A stretch of DNA of 64,000 nucleotides, taken from positions 310,001 through 374,000 of the forward strand of contig NHZP01000040.1 in assembly GCA_003313425.1 (NCBI GenBank), written 5' to 3'. This document shows positions 1-11,021 of the stretch, piece after piece. The notes below the pieces were generated by a model. The model saw nothing but the letters and a program-made list of their open reading frames with translations. It was not told the origin of the DNA and searched no databases. A program made the translations under genes and the position numbers. The first letter of the stretch is position 1. Each line of letters begins with the position of its first letter. The stretch is from Pseudopyrenochaeta lycopersici (lineage: Eukaryota; Ascomycota; Dothideomycetes; Pleosporales; Pseudopyrenochaetaceae).

Positions 1-851
1 CAAGCTAATGGGTGAGATGATTAAAACACCTGCTACGTGCTTTTAGGGATCGTTCCACATTTACATGTTTAGGAAGTCAGAGAGGTAAATGGCAAGCTCG
101 TAGAAGATCCATAGACCTCGGTTTCTCACCTTAAGCATGCTGCTGATTTCCGCACTTTAGGAATTGTGTTCTGGTATTCTTTAGAGTATATCGGTCTTTT
201 GTTCAGGAAATTTGTCTCCAACAGTTTTTTTTATTCGATTTGCTCTTTCATATGATGTCATGGGCATTTATTGTTCAAGCTTTCATTTCTGACTATATCT
301 AAGACATATGGCCTCTAAGCTACCTGCCCTGGCTTGTGGCTAGTCATTTGGATACTCTTTTTCCAAACACTATCTGGAGATCCTTCCAGATCTAATTTAT
401 GTAGGACAAAGAGTGTAACATATATGCAAACATAAACCTTAGACTAATGATTGCATTAGAATGGTCCTGAATATTTTCTTGTGTTCCGTCAATAAACGTC
501 ACCCGAGATGACAAAACTCTACTGCTGTGTTTGTCACTAAGAAGTCAAATAGTTATTGATAAAAGCGTCCTCGCTTGAGTCTGCAAATAATCACAATCTT
601 GGTGGAGTGACCGTAAAGCCCCCGTGGTTGTGAAGTACCGTGCCGAGCTTATGAGATGTCCCGCGCGGGGATCCGACTTTGTACCACCGCCGAGTTTGGT
701 GACGACACCATTAGCAACTACTCAGTATATGATAAAGAATTTGAAGACGGAGGTGAATTGAAACGACTACTGGTCATTCTTCCCGATATTGAAATACTGA
801 CAACGTTTAATCTTTGCAATGTCGCAAACCAGCACAACCGTCCGAGACACA
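1..851. other. Gene-less 5' stretch
   Basis: No supported gene was found. A short open frame at 656-898 has no recognisable domain and overlaps the start of the next gene. The sequence is AT-rich, non-repetitive and probably holds the promoter of the reductase gene at 852. Confidence 0.5.
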
Positions 852-1930
852 ATGAGCCTTCCAACGACGATGAAGGCATGGCAATGGTCTATATGTAACG
901 CTGGCCTCGAACAAGCACTCCATTTGAATGAATTAGCGCCGCTTCCAACAGAAAGGCGCCCTCTTGCACAAGGAGAATCTTTAATACAGGTGCACGCCGC
1001 TGCCTTGAATCAAGTCGACTACAAACTGGCCGAGCTACCCGTAGTCGGCCGACTAGCCATCCCCAAGCCCGCAACACCCGGGCTCGATTTCGCAGGAAGA
1101 GTAGTCGATGTAGGACCAGATTGTAGGGTAAAAGTTGGGCAGATGGTGTTTGGGAAATTGGAGCCGAAACAGCAATTCGGCACGCTGGGAGAGTACATTG
1201 TCGGGTCAAAAGCTGGGACCATTCCTATTCCAGATGGTGTCACGGCTGAACAAGCGGCAACGCTAGGTGTTTGCGGCCTAGTTACATATCAATGTATTGC
1301 GCCAAACGTAAAAACAGGCGACAGCGTTTTCATCAATGGCGGGTCCGGCGGGACAGGTTGCTTTGCAATTCAGATCGCTAAGGCTTTAGGGTGCTATGTT
1401 ACGACGACATGCTCAGGTAGAAAACAGTCCCTCTGGCCAAACAGATTGTAATGTACTGAATACCTTCAGGCTCCAACATCCAGTTGTGCAAAGACCTCGG
1501 CGCAGACGATGTAGTAGACTATCGGGACAATAATGTTCCATCAGTCCTCTTGAAAAGCGGGCGACAGTACGACATGGTCCTAGACAACATCGGCCACTCA
1601 TTCGAACTATATTGGAAGTCGCCAACTTTTACTAAGCCTGGTGCGAGATACATCCAGATAGGCTCTCAAGTCAGCTTGCCGTTCATTTACGATCTTGCAT
1701 TTCGCTTCCTAGTTCCGACACGGCTTGGAGGTGGTCAAAGACCATTTTCATTTGGTCTGGCATCGACGAACTTTGACGATTTCGAGAAGCTGGGTCGACT
1801 GGTGGCGAATGGGACTGTCAGACCGGTATTCGATGAAATAGTCGCGTTTGAAGACGTGCCGCGGGCATATGAAAAGCTCAAGACAGGGCATGCGAAGGGT
1901 AAGATTGTGGTGCGCATCAAGGAGAATTAA
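852..1930 (+). CDS. MDR-superfamily NAD(P)H-dependent quinone reductase / zinc-type alcohol dehydrogenase-like protein
   Basis: Two exons, 852-1416 and 1470-1930, with a 53-nt GT-AG intron in phase 1, give 341 aa. The N-terminal GroES-like domain contains PGLDFAGRVVDVG (about residues 76-88). The Rossmann domain carries GGSGGTG (163-169) for NAD(P)H binding, then LGADDVVDYRD just after the splice and VLDNIG. The C-terminus (GKIVVRIKEN) is typical of zinc-free MDR enzymes of the quinone oxidoreductase / RTN4IP1 / trans-enoyl reductase group. There is no Cys-rich structural zinc loop, so a zinc-independent NAD(P)H reduction of quinones or enones is expected, probably in the cytosol; the substrate is unknown. 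The start at 852 (MSLPTTMKAW) was chosen because MKAW-like starts are usual; in-frame ATGs at 819 and 870 are alternatives. Confidence 0.9.
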
Positions 1931-2137
1931 GCGCATATTTTTGGTACGAAACGAGTGAATGTATATTTAAAAATGCCCAGTATTAGATTAACTAATTGAC
2001 CCGTAGAACTCCTGAAAAGACCAACGAGGCTTCATTTACACATTATTGGCTATAAAACAAACCACCTTTTGGTTTCCCGAGTTGCCCGGTCACATTAATC
2101 AACTTGATAAGCTAATAGCTATGAACCAATATCACGC

Positions 2138-3423
2138 CTACGCCATCATGAACATGGAGCTCAGGAGAGCCCACAAGGTCCAGTTCCACTCGCTCAAGCC
2201 CGCTGCAACAGCAGCAGCAGCACCTGTGCTGGCTGGGGGAGTGCGGGAGGCGCTCGTTCCAGATCCAGATCCCGTGGGCGTGGAAGATGGATTCGCTGAC
2301 GACGGGCCATTAGTAGAGTTCATCTGTTCCAGGGGAACCATGACTGCATCCAGAACGTGCACGAGGCCGTTATGTGTACTGTTTGTGATATTAGCTGATC
2401 GTGTTCTATGATTCTGCAGTGTCTGACGCCAGGTAGGAAGACCTACAGCACGTTCGCATCAACCACCTTCGCATTGTTGAAGTAAATCTCCCGGTTCTTT
2501 CCCTCACCGACAATCCTCACCCTCACGGTACCGTTCTGCAAGCTCTTGAACTCCTGGCCGTCGTATAGGTAGTCACTGTAAGCTACCTCAGGCAGGGTAT
2601 GGAACAGCAATGCCTGCGCCAAGTCTGAGCTGTTCAGCGACGCATCTGGAGCTCCAGCACTCCTGAACGCCGCATTGTTCGGTCCCAGACAGGTGATGTT
2701 CTTGCTGCCGTCAAGATCTGGCCAGAGCATGGACCGGTTGAGTGCGTTGTCCAAATTTACGAGACCAGCGCCACGAATGGTGGCCATGCAGGTGGTGGGT
2801 GGAGTCAGCAAGCCGTCGACGATATGGAAGCGGCCACCTTCCCATAGACCCTCCGCATTATCCAGTGCTTTGATGCCAACGTTTGAAGAGAGTCCAGACC
2901 GGATAGTTGACTGAGGTTGTCCGCCGTCCTGGCGGCTCATCAGTCTGAAGCGTCCAGGGGACCCTGATTCTGCACCCTTGATGAACACGACTTGTCCAGC
3001 GGCTTTCACCGGTCCTCCAAACCTCGAGGCTAGATTGATGCCCACAGAGCGATTGTTGTTGATGCCATTGTTGAGCATAGTGGGGACAGTAAGTCCCTGT
3101 TTTCCGCCATTGTCGAAGTCAGTTGTGGTCAAGTTGTCCACTAGAGTGTGATATTGCACAATATCCAACAGCGTTGCAATGGGCACCTGCGCCAAGCTGA
3201 CACCAAGTTGCTTCTGTAGATTTGCGATTGCGTCGTTGTTTGGGGCAAGGAAAGTGATTGGATAAGCCGACTTGTTGCCAAAGTAGGCGCTGGCTAAGGC
3301 TTCATTGTTTGCGTAAAAGGCCGTGAAGTTGGACAGCTCTGGGATCTTGGACAAAGCTTCGTAGAGCGATTGCGCATTTGCGCACAATGCGGACGCGGCG
3401 AATAGCAAAGTAGTGCGAAGCAT
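2138..3423 (-). CDS. Secreted GPI-anchored fasciclin (FAS1) domain protein
   Basis: Exon 1 is 3423-2447 and exon 2 is 2378-2138; the 68-nt intron (2446-2379) joins DANVL to THNGLVHVLDAVMVP, which completes the H2 motif of the second FAS1 domain. The product is 405 aa. A signal peptide starts at MLRTTLLFAASALCANAQ; the frame is open further upstream, but only this Met gives a secretion signal. Two FAS1 repeats are visible: TFLAPNNDAI and FHIVDGLLTPP in the first, ITCLGPNNAAF and NGLVHVLDAVMVP in the second. The tail is Ser/Thr/Pro-rich and ends in a hydrophobic segment, as in a GPI-attachment signal. FAS1 proteins act in cell-wall or surface adhesion. The gene is convergent with the upstream reductase. 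Confidence 0.93.
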
Positions 3424-4497
3424 CGTGGTGAATCGCGCTTGTATCCAATTGATGTGATGATGGCCAGGCGAGAGCAGCTTCAATTGAGTAGATGAAGATA
3501 GAAAGCTCAGCTTGCTGTCTGACAACAGCGCGTTGCTCTTTGAATAAGAATAAGCCCATGCTGCAAACCCCGCCTGCTTGGGTTCAGCTATCCCAACCTT
3601 GTAGCATGTTGAAAGCGAACAGCCCAATAGCGTTGAGCGTCGAGTTCAGCTGGGCTTGCCAATGTTCAGCGCCACACAGAAACAGGGATTTGAGCCACGA
3701 GCCGCAGCCCTAGTGCGATCGCGCGGAACGGAAAAGGAAGGGAAAAGCGCATCTGAGACATAGCAAAGTATCATTAGTGGGTGGAGGCGCATACTCGTCG
3801 AAGAGGACGAGCAGGATGGAAGCACGTTGCAGACATTGGTGACGGGGCTGACGCATGCGGTAAGCGTCGCTGAATTGGAGCGAGTCATGACCCTTCAAGC
3901 ATCAGCGGAAACCCGTTGCTGTCATTTCAAGTTACGAGCACGAGCTGGGGGCGGTGCAGCAGTCAGCAAGTCAGCAAGTATATAATTGGGACCGAACAGA
4001 AGAACGGTTGAAGGGTGGCAGTCTATGGCTGTCATGCTCAAAGCCGGGCTGATACTTCCTCCACTGCGTCTTTGGTACACTATTCTTCCACCATCGATTT
4101 CAAGAAGTACGCTAATTCTTCAGGAACCACCCGAAGCGCGGAAAGAGCGCGGCTAGCGAATAAAACGGTGAGGCTGATGCGTAGCGTTGAGTGTACGTAA
4201 AGGTCGCCGAGCTGAGTTCATGAGCACCAGCCGTAACCCGGCTCCAAAATTGGCCAGGTATCAGTGAAATAATTCACCAGTTCTATTTCAACGCGAAAAG
4301 TTATATCTCGCGCAATTGTCGTGTGCACCCATGAAAATGGGACTAGCCGACTGGCTGCCAATTTGCGGCATCCCATTGGAGGGAGCCCCGCCACGGTCCC
4401 CGCAATCTACGACAATGGAGAATCTGCAGAACGGAGGCCCTTCGCCATACGATGCATAGCACGATTTAGTACATGCTTAAATCTGAGTGCCGAAAAT
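3424..4497. other. Divergent intergenic region between fasciclin and AhpC/TSA genes
   Basis: Contains the two divergent promoters. The short open frames here (on the minus strand at 3646-3898 and the plus strand at 4015-4200) have no domain signature and no splice structure. The frame upstream of 4498 is open back to 4321, but that extension looks like untranslated leader. Confidence 0.45.
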
Positions 4498-5294
4498 ATG
4501 GCATCGTCATCTACCAGCATCTCAAGCCCATCAAGCGCTCGTACCCCTGTCACGCCCGATGAGTTGTCCCAAGCACTCAAGGTCGACGTCTACGATCGGG
4601 AAGGCAAGACGGTGGCGCTGGGCGAATTAACTAGAGGAAAACGAAGTGTATTAGTGTTCACGAGGCATTTTTGTAAGTGTGTGGCGTCCAAGGCTTTTGC
4701 TACTCTGGATCAAATTAATGCTAATTCATCAAGGGTGCTTGAATTGTCAAGCGTATGTGAGGGCCATCGGCGAGTCAATACCACCTTCGAGTTTACCTTC
4801 GGGCACGCAAAGTAAGTTACTGCAAAACTCTATCAACTACCCTAACAGACACAGTACTCATCATTGGAAATGGTTCATATCAACCTATCGACACGTATGC
4901 TACGACCACTTCATCGTTATACCCAATTTACACAGATCCCACCTGTCAACTACATGCAATCCTGAAATTCAACTCTACGCTAAAAGAAGGGAGCGAGGGT
5001 GACGAGAAACGAGACTACATGCTCAACGGAGGTAGCACACTAGCTAGGGTCTGGGGGGGTATCAAAGGTGCCGTGGGAAATTTGCAACATACGATGTATA
5101 TAGGGCCAAAAGCCCTGAATGGGGGTGAGCTGATCATTTCTGCTGGTATGTAGTAGTCAAAGATGCACCCTGTAATTGCTGACGAAACAGATGGCGAATG
5201 CGAATTTATCTACCGAATGCAGAATACTGTGGACCATACGAATATCTCTGACCTAGCTAAGATAGTCAGCGCGCCTTCATCTTCCCCGAAATAG
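4498..5294 (+). CDS. AhpC/TSA antioxidant family (AhpC-TSA_2, PRXL2/AAED1-like) thioredoxin-fold protein
   Basis: Four exons: 4498-4672, 4734-4811, 4855-5145 and 5191-5294; introns of 61, 43 and 45 nt; product 215 aa. After a Ser/Thr-rich N-terminus, the thioredoxin-fold core has SVLVFTRHF-WCLNCQAYVR (residues 50-68) with a CLNC pair at Cys60/Cys63, reconstituted across intron 1. TQILIIGNGS follows, assembled across intron 2, then YPIYTDPTCQLHAIL, which matches the conserved IYADPTRKLY block of this family. For intron 2, the second acceptor (4854) was preferred because it restores the TQIxIIGxGS motif and avoids a 37-nt intron. Family members are predicted redox proteins of uncertain substrate. 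The gene has no long open frame because its exons are short. Confidence 0.85.
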
Positions 5295-5794
5295 ATGCGT
5301 TAGGCAAATTTCGATACAGAATGTATAATAGCTAGCGCTCCTTAAACTAGCTTGCAGCTACTAAATTCTCTTTAAGACTCTACCAACGTAGCGTTTTGCA
5401 CTCCTTACTATCATTGGTAAAACCGTGATTGAAGTAAATCTACTCCTACGCTCTACACCCAGATGTTCCTTGTCAAGTAGCCACACACCAACCTCCCAAC
5501 CTTGTGACTGGCAATTAAATTGCAATACTTCGTAAATTCATTCATTTATACCGTCCCACGCATGTTTGCATTATTGCGTAGTATCATGTTGTGCGCCTAG
5601 AAAATCATGACAGTACGTTAAATTAAGAACGAGTTTTAAGTCGCGCAATGGGCACATTAACGAGTTGCGGATGGTGTGCAGCATAGCTTCGATCCCCGTG
5701 ATGATTCCTCCAGACTTAAACCGCCTGCAATGCTATCCATTGCTTACTATAAAGAAGATGGCTCGGATGTCTCAATGTTTGTAGCTTGGTCATG
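5295..5794. other. 3'-3' intergenic region
   Basis: Lies between two convergent genes. AT-rich, with no recognisable gene or repeat. Confidence 0.5.
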
Positions 5795-6427
5795 CTAGGA
5801 AAGGTCGCGCTCGAAATACGCCGTCAATTTCCCCTTTGGTGGACCAGGGCAGAAGGCCCACGCGTATCGTTTCATAAACCTATCGATCCTGTCGTCCATC
5901 TGTTGCATAATTCTCTGCTTCTCTTGTTCAGGAGACATTTGTCTTGTGTCCATAAAGTCTCCTTGATGTTGCAATTCCACCTCTCCAACAGTGTGGCCAA
6001 AATCCGTGGTATCCAGCACGATCTGAAAAGCATCATCGGCTAGCCATGCTTTTCTTGTGGTGACGAAAGCTGCCATCTGCTCGAGACCGAACCGATCGTG
6101 CTCCATGCATTGACCACCAATGATGTTCCGCACGCATCGAGAGATATCGCGAGGCTCAGAAACTTCCTCGAACTTTGAATTGGTGAAATTGCCGCCTTTC
6201 TTGATTTTCGCCTCCCATTTCCCATTACGTTGCCTCACCCAGAGACCAGCAGAAGAGAGAAGATTCGATCGATCGTAGTACACGTCATGTAGAGTCCACT
6301 GGCCGAGGGAACGCAAGCTTCGAAATGCGGGGCGGCCGTGTTTTGCTGTCAAATCTTGCACCGCAAGGGAGCGGAACTTTCGCTCCACTTCTAAGACGCA
6401 GGACTGCGCTGAGAATGGCCGAATCAT
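5795..6427 (-). CDS. CYTH-domain protein, thiamine-triphosphatase-like
   Basis: Single exon, 210 aa, starting at the ATG at 6427. The N-terminus has the CYTH signature VLEVERKF (ExExK: Glu13, Glu15, Lys17), followed by HDVYYDRSNLLSSAGLWVRQRNGKWEAKIK, in which the YYD, LR-like and WEAKIK strands of the triphosphate tunnel are evident. Later acidic strands (DTTDFGHTVGEVELQ) supply the metal-binding Glu/Asp residues. CYTH proteins hydrolyse triphosphates such as thiamine triphosphate to the diphosphate with Mg2+. Length and motif order match fungal ThTPase-like proteins. A class IV adenylate cyclase or a general tripolyphosphatase activity cannot be excluded. Likely cytosolic. Confidence 0.88.
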   Translation of the reverse strand: MIRPFSAQSCVLEVERKFRSLAVQDLTAKHGRPAFRSLRSLGQWTLHDVYYDRSNLLSSAGLWVRQRNGKWEAKIKKGGNFTNSKFEEVSEPRDISRCVRNIIGGQCMEHDRFGLEQMAAFVTTRKAWLADDAFQIVLDTTDFGHTVGEVELQHQGDFMDTRQMSPEQEKQRIMQQMDDRIDRFMKRYAWAFCPGPPKGKLTAYFERDLS

Positions 6428-9096
6428 TATTATGTGCTGCGTTGTTATATGCGACTATTACTAGAATGATAGCTGTATAGGTTTTAGCGCTCCTAGGCCA
6501 AGGTATAGTATGCAGAGCTGTGGCGATCGACGGCGCGTTTCACCACAATCAGCTTTCGTTGCTTTTTACCTTCCCAATCAGAGGCTCTGTGCACAGGCCA
6601 CATGGGATTCCAGACACAATCCTCTTGGTCTCTCCTTCAGCAAGCTATGCGTAATATGCAATCTACAACGCCCAATACAGAGCAGATTTACGCAGAATCA
6701 AATTTTAATTTTAATATAAGAAAAGCCATTCAACAATTAAAAGGTGAACGCTCAGCTGTACAACGTGAAACCAAAATTTAGTGTCCAAGGAAAATATCCT
6801 GTCACCTAGTCCCGTGGATTCTATAAAATGATGCTTTTGTAAGGGTTCTAATACTAAACGATAATTTTCTTCAATCCACTTTTATTGGCTATCAATGGCT
6901 AGCATTGCGACATCTTATAGGCTGTATTCTATGCCAGACTTTTAGGGCACATCATCTGCGGCGAGAGATAGCCGGCTGCCTGCAAAGTTCTAAGGGCATT
7001 GAATATGACCGGGAGCTGTGGTCTTGCAGCTGTGTGCTATTCAGGAACAGGATGTTGCGATGAGGAACGAAAAGGACTAGTAATCCTTTTGCCATTGAAC
7101 AAATGTGAATGCTCAAATTGATTACTAGGTGGACGAAGGCGGCCAATATATGTGATATGTCACTATTGGGCATGAACATATCCATGTCCACTCTGTCTTC
7201 GCTCTCTTATCCGCTGCCATATACTTGTGCATATGAATCAGCCTTATTCGAAATTATCTCTCACTTGCACCAAGGTCCAATGAAAAGGCTGGTGCGGCTC
7301 CTGGTAACGACCAGCATAAACTAGACGCTTGGGTAACCATAAATGCGCCGGCAACGTACGTAGATTTGCTTGGGATTGATTTTGGAAGCGTCAGCATCGC
7401 CAATAGACTGCGTGTGGTAAGAATTTGGTAGCCACCAGAGATGGAAATCAAGAACAAGATGACTTAGTGTTTCTATTTGATGAGAAAGAACGACATGCAA
7501 ACCTGATTACCAACCATGATATTATGGGCGACTCTATATCTAGGCCAACTCTACACGGTACCTAATGTATCAACAAGACTTCTCCTGGCGAGAACTGTGC
7601 CATGTTGTGTCGCAGGTGAACGGAGAAGAGGAATGAGAAGCGGATACGAAGGGAGGAGAAGGACCAAGCTACGTATGTAGCACAATGCGGTGACGTGGAA
7701 AACTGCGTTCCAGACCTGTCGAATAGAGGTTGTGGGGCAACGGTGACACCACGCCTAACTGTGGCCGAGGTATGAACGAGAACTGCATGCAATATATCAG
7801 TGACACTGCACTCGCACTGTGGCGAAGGTACAACCTAGCAATGTAGGCCCTTCAATACTTTCTGCCATGACCAACTTTGTATTCCACCAGAATGTCATGT
7901 TCAACCCTAGGTCCAGCTTCGCGGAAACTCGTCTCCAAATCATGGCCAATTCATGACTCGTGGGTCGGACACGCAGAACGACTACCACACATGCAGAGTT
8001 ACTTAAAATCTACCTGGTAAGCCAATTCACCTCCTCGCAGAGTGTTTAACTATGGTGTGTGTGTCCTCATGCTCAATCTCGCCGTTTGTCTTATGCTCCA
8101 ATGGTTATGGTCACTAGGGATTTAACAGGCCTGTTCACGCCGAAGCTAGTTCTTCCGTCTCCAGCAGAACTACCTAGACTTTGCATACTAACCTGACCTA
8201 TGTTATATGAGTGAGTATTAATTGCGGTGCCGTGTGTTTTCGTATTCAATTCGGCTATTTCTCCTGTGCTCCAAGCTTTACATGTGCTCCAAGCTTGACA
8301 GATCCACCACGGCCGAAACTAGTCCTTTAGTCTCTAGTACCGCTCTTACTCCTCGTCTACTCACCTAACTTATGTTGTGTATGTGGTTTTTGACTGCAGT
8401 GCAGTGTGACCTCATATTCACACTGGTGTCTTGTCTTATGCTCGAAGCTTTGTACGTGCTCAAAGTATAAGAGGTCTACTAACGCTGAAGCTAGTCCTTC
8501 AATCTGAGCAACGCTCGGCAGAGCAGGCTGGGTTGTTCTGGACCCTTGCCGGGAGAGACGCCGATGCTTCTAAATGCTCCACCCGTCTGCCTCACATACT
8601 CAGATCCGGAATGAGCCGGAAAGCGTCTTGTCTCTTCATGGACTCCTCCTAATGGCAAGTCTGATGTGTTCTTGCACCAATTCGTTGCGAATAGTCCATG
8701 CTATGGTTCTGTAGAGGTGCTGGGACTCCATTTTGAGCAAAATTCAGTATGGCGGCTACTTGTGATTCTACGACCAGACATCAGCTGCATTTCAGCCGTT
8801 CATCCAAAGTCCAAATAGTTCACGTTCACACACTGCTGGCAAAAGTCGGCGTAGGGTTCATAGGCCTTTGCACCACACCAGCATATCTAGAAACACGAGC
8901 CCGATTGAATCTGCTGCGTATGAACAAGCCACTACTTTTGCCGGTTACTTTCCAATCTTATCGCTTTAGCTATCGTATTTAAATGGCAACAAGTCCAGCT
9001 ACTTTGCACTCCTCTATTCTCACCGATTAACACCCTCCGGCACAATACCATTTAACTACCATATTGTTTCGCCTCACTCATCTTCATCCATCAATC
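6428..9096. other. Gene-poor stretch with degenerate repeats
   Basis: No gene supported. Several frames of 60-80 codons occur on both strands but lack domains, signal peptides or coherent splice sites. The part at 8041-8510 is a degenerate tandem repeat (listed separately). The last few hundred bases probably hold the promoter of the secreted-protein locus at 9097. Confidence 0.5.
8041..8510. repeat. Three degenerate tandem copies of a ~150-170-bp unit
   Basis: Three successive blocks, about 8051-8200, 8200-8371 and 8371-8506, share an ordered set of words: a TATG(T)TG(T)GTATGTG-like lead, GTCTTATGCTC(C/G)AAGCTT, then GCCGAAGCTAGTCCTTC and TCACCTAACTTATG. Copies differ at many positions, so the duplications are old. 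No open frame runs through them. Origin unknown; could be a decayed minisatellite or exon array. Confidence 0.6.
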
Positions 9097-9877
9097 ATGC
9101 GCCCTTACTTTGTCCAATCGGCTGCGCTTCTTGCGTTTGCACTTCTAACCGCACTGGGGTTAGCTATTGATCAGGACAGCTTCCTTGTTCCCCGCCAGGA
9201 CGAGAAGCCAACCCCTCTATCATCGGTCATGCCAATTGAGGACCCGGTTTAAGCAACGAAGTGTTGGCAAGAGACATTTTGAAAAGAAGTACGGATTCTG
9301 CCTCAATTGTCAAGGTCGTGGCCCACTTCCCTAAAGCGGTGGTGCCTATCAATTCCATAAGGCGACTTACGACAGGCCAGGCACCAATACAAATTCGTTT
9401 AAGGTCACTTGCGAATCTCAGAACAACGCGGCCGATCTCGTCTATCGTATCCCAGGCCAGTGTGGAGCCAACCAGGTCTGCATCGAATTTCACGGTTATA
9501 ATGTTGCTGCCAATGCTGCCAGGGATATAACCTGCGTATAGAAGGATAAAATCCATTGATATATTGTCCACACAATCGCCAGCAGGGGTCATTTGACTGG
9601 ATGCAGTGCCAGATAGGAGAATGATGCGAGCAAGGATATCAAGTTGACACTCGAAACCAATGTTATGGACTCAGATCAAGCCAACCGAGTCGCGCCCGAC
9701 GAAGTCTACTTTCAACTCAATCAAAAGCGCATTGGCGTATCGCGCCATGATGATCCGGATGTGGGATCTGGCAAGGTTATCGTCCCTCCCGGTGGTGTCG
9801 TTCAAGCCTGTATCAAGTCTAAGCAGGGACAAATCCTAAATGTATTGACGGGCCTGCTCTCTGCGGTTCTCGCTTAG
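9097..9877 (+). CDS. Small secreted Cys-containing protein, effector-like, possibly pseudogenised
   Basis: The first segment encodes a clear signal peptide (MRPYFVQSAALLAFALLTALG) and a short spacer ending in a stop at 9250-9252. A second frame encodes KKYGFCLNCQGRGPLP, a stop at 9333-9335, then SGGAYQFHKATYDRPG through CGANQVCIEFHGYNVAANAARDITC to 9535. A third segment, in frame from 9617 after an 81-nt intron (9536-9616), encodes ENDASKDIKLTLETNV to the stop at 9877. Two further introns would rescue a full frame: 9226-9271 (46 nt) and 9289-9336 (48 nt), but both donors (GTCATG, GTACGG) are weak. The alternative is a frameshift plus a nonsense mutation. No known family was recognised. Secretion, Cys pairs and an isolated, repeat-rich location are effector-like features. 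Confidence 0.5.
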
Positions 9878-11021
9878 AGCTTGCCATGATCTCTGTCAAG
9901 TTACCCAATATATTCGGCTCCCAACCCTTCCGCTCCTTTTACTGTCAAGCTGGATAGGGATCGTTTTTTCTTTAGGAATACCTGCTTCTGCTTGTTTTTA
10001 TATAGCCTAGCAAGCTCGCTCTTCCCTTGTATATATGTAGCTTTTGCACCTATCTTTGAAGGCTGCTCATGTACTATTCTGTCGCTTCTTTCAAAACTAG
10101 CTATAGCAAAATAGAACTACTTTCGCTAGTAAAAGGCCTACCACAAGCTTCCCTAACTTTAAGCCTAGTTTTATTTAGTTGATTGGCTCTTCGTTGTATT
10201 TCTACTAATATTAGAGTAAAGGAAACTCAACCAACAGTTACGGCCAATTGCTTTCGCAGTAATTTAAATTAGAATTCTCATGAAAGAACATTGTGAAGTT
10301 ATGTTCCTCTTCTTATGCCTCATATTATGTGAAAATACATGGCTTGTCCAAGAGCGAGAGAAGGCATGTTCTCATGGCCGGTTTCGTATGCTCCATTTCC
10401 GGTGAAACGTAAGCCGCCTGTCAGACTTCGTGACAGCTGTGTTCATGCATTGGCGAACTATTCCGGCGAACGGTAAGTCGCCTCTGAACTTTGGCGCGAG
10501 CCGTGGTAAGGCGTCAGTTGGCTATCGCAGCGAATTGATACATTTCGGGCTAAATTCCGTAGCCACGGCCCCTCGTTCGTCCTTCACATAGTATGGGACT
10601 ATGGGCGTTCGCAATTTATTTGTGCAGTTCCCAATGTGTTTGTTTGTTTGAAGAGCTTTCGGTGTAGTGTCTACAAAACGAAATTACATATATATGAAAC
10701 CACCGACGGGTAAAACTCATATCGACTTCGGTTGATTGAAATAATGGACGCAGTGCATTACCACAGGTTCTTCTTAAATCTAGTAATCATGCTTGTTATT
10801 GTCCGCTTGTCTATTGATTGTAGTTCTAGCTACTGGCGTTGTTTGACTGACCCCAACTTTCCATCGCCGTTGCAACGGCGGAGCTATACCAATAAACATT
10901 TTAAAATCAGTTCATATGTGATACTTCAAAATGGGACCTAATGAGATAAAACGCACATTTTTGCTGAAACTCATGGTCACTGCATTCTCCGTAGTGTCCA
11001 TTATTACTCCTGTAATAACCA
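9878..11021. other. Gene-less stretch with AT-rich repeat debris
   Basis: About 9980-10240 has a RIP-like character (TA-rich words such as CTAGCTATAGCAAAATAG). About 10394-10492 holds a duplicated motif (listed separately). The frame at 10732-10941 has no recognisable features. Confidence 0.5.
10394..10492 (+). repeat. Two diverged direct copies of a ~35-bp motif
   Basis: TTCCGGTGAAACGTAAGCCG near 10397 and TTCCGGCGAACGGTAAGTCG near 10462 are alike over about 35 bp, with about 65 bp between starts. Both are followed by CC and a CTG...ACTT tail. No gene is associated. Confidence 0.5.

Noticed and set aside
656..898. 80-codon open frame upstream of the MDR gene
   Set aside because: No domain, no Kozak or splice support, and it overlaps the reductase start in another frame.
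2046..2411. 121-codon plus-strand frame
   Set aside because: Antisense of the last exon and intron of the fasciclin gene.
4321..4497. In-frame extension upstream of the AhpC/TSA gene
   Set aside because: No family similarity; the ATG at 4498 gives the usual protein length.
9227..9592. 121-codon minus-strand frame
   Set aside because: Antisense to the better-supported secreted-protein exons.
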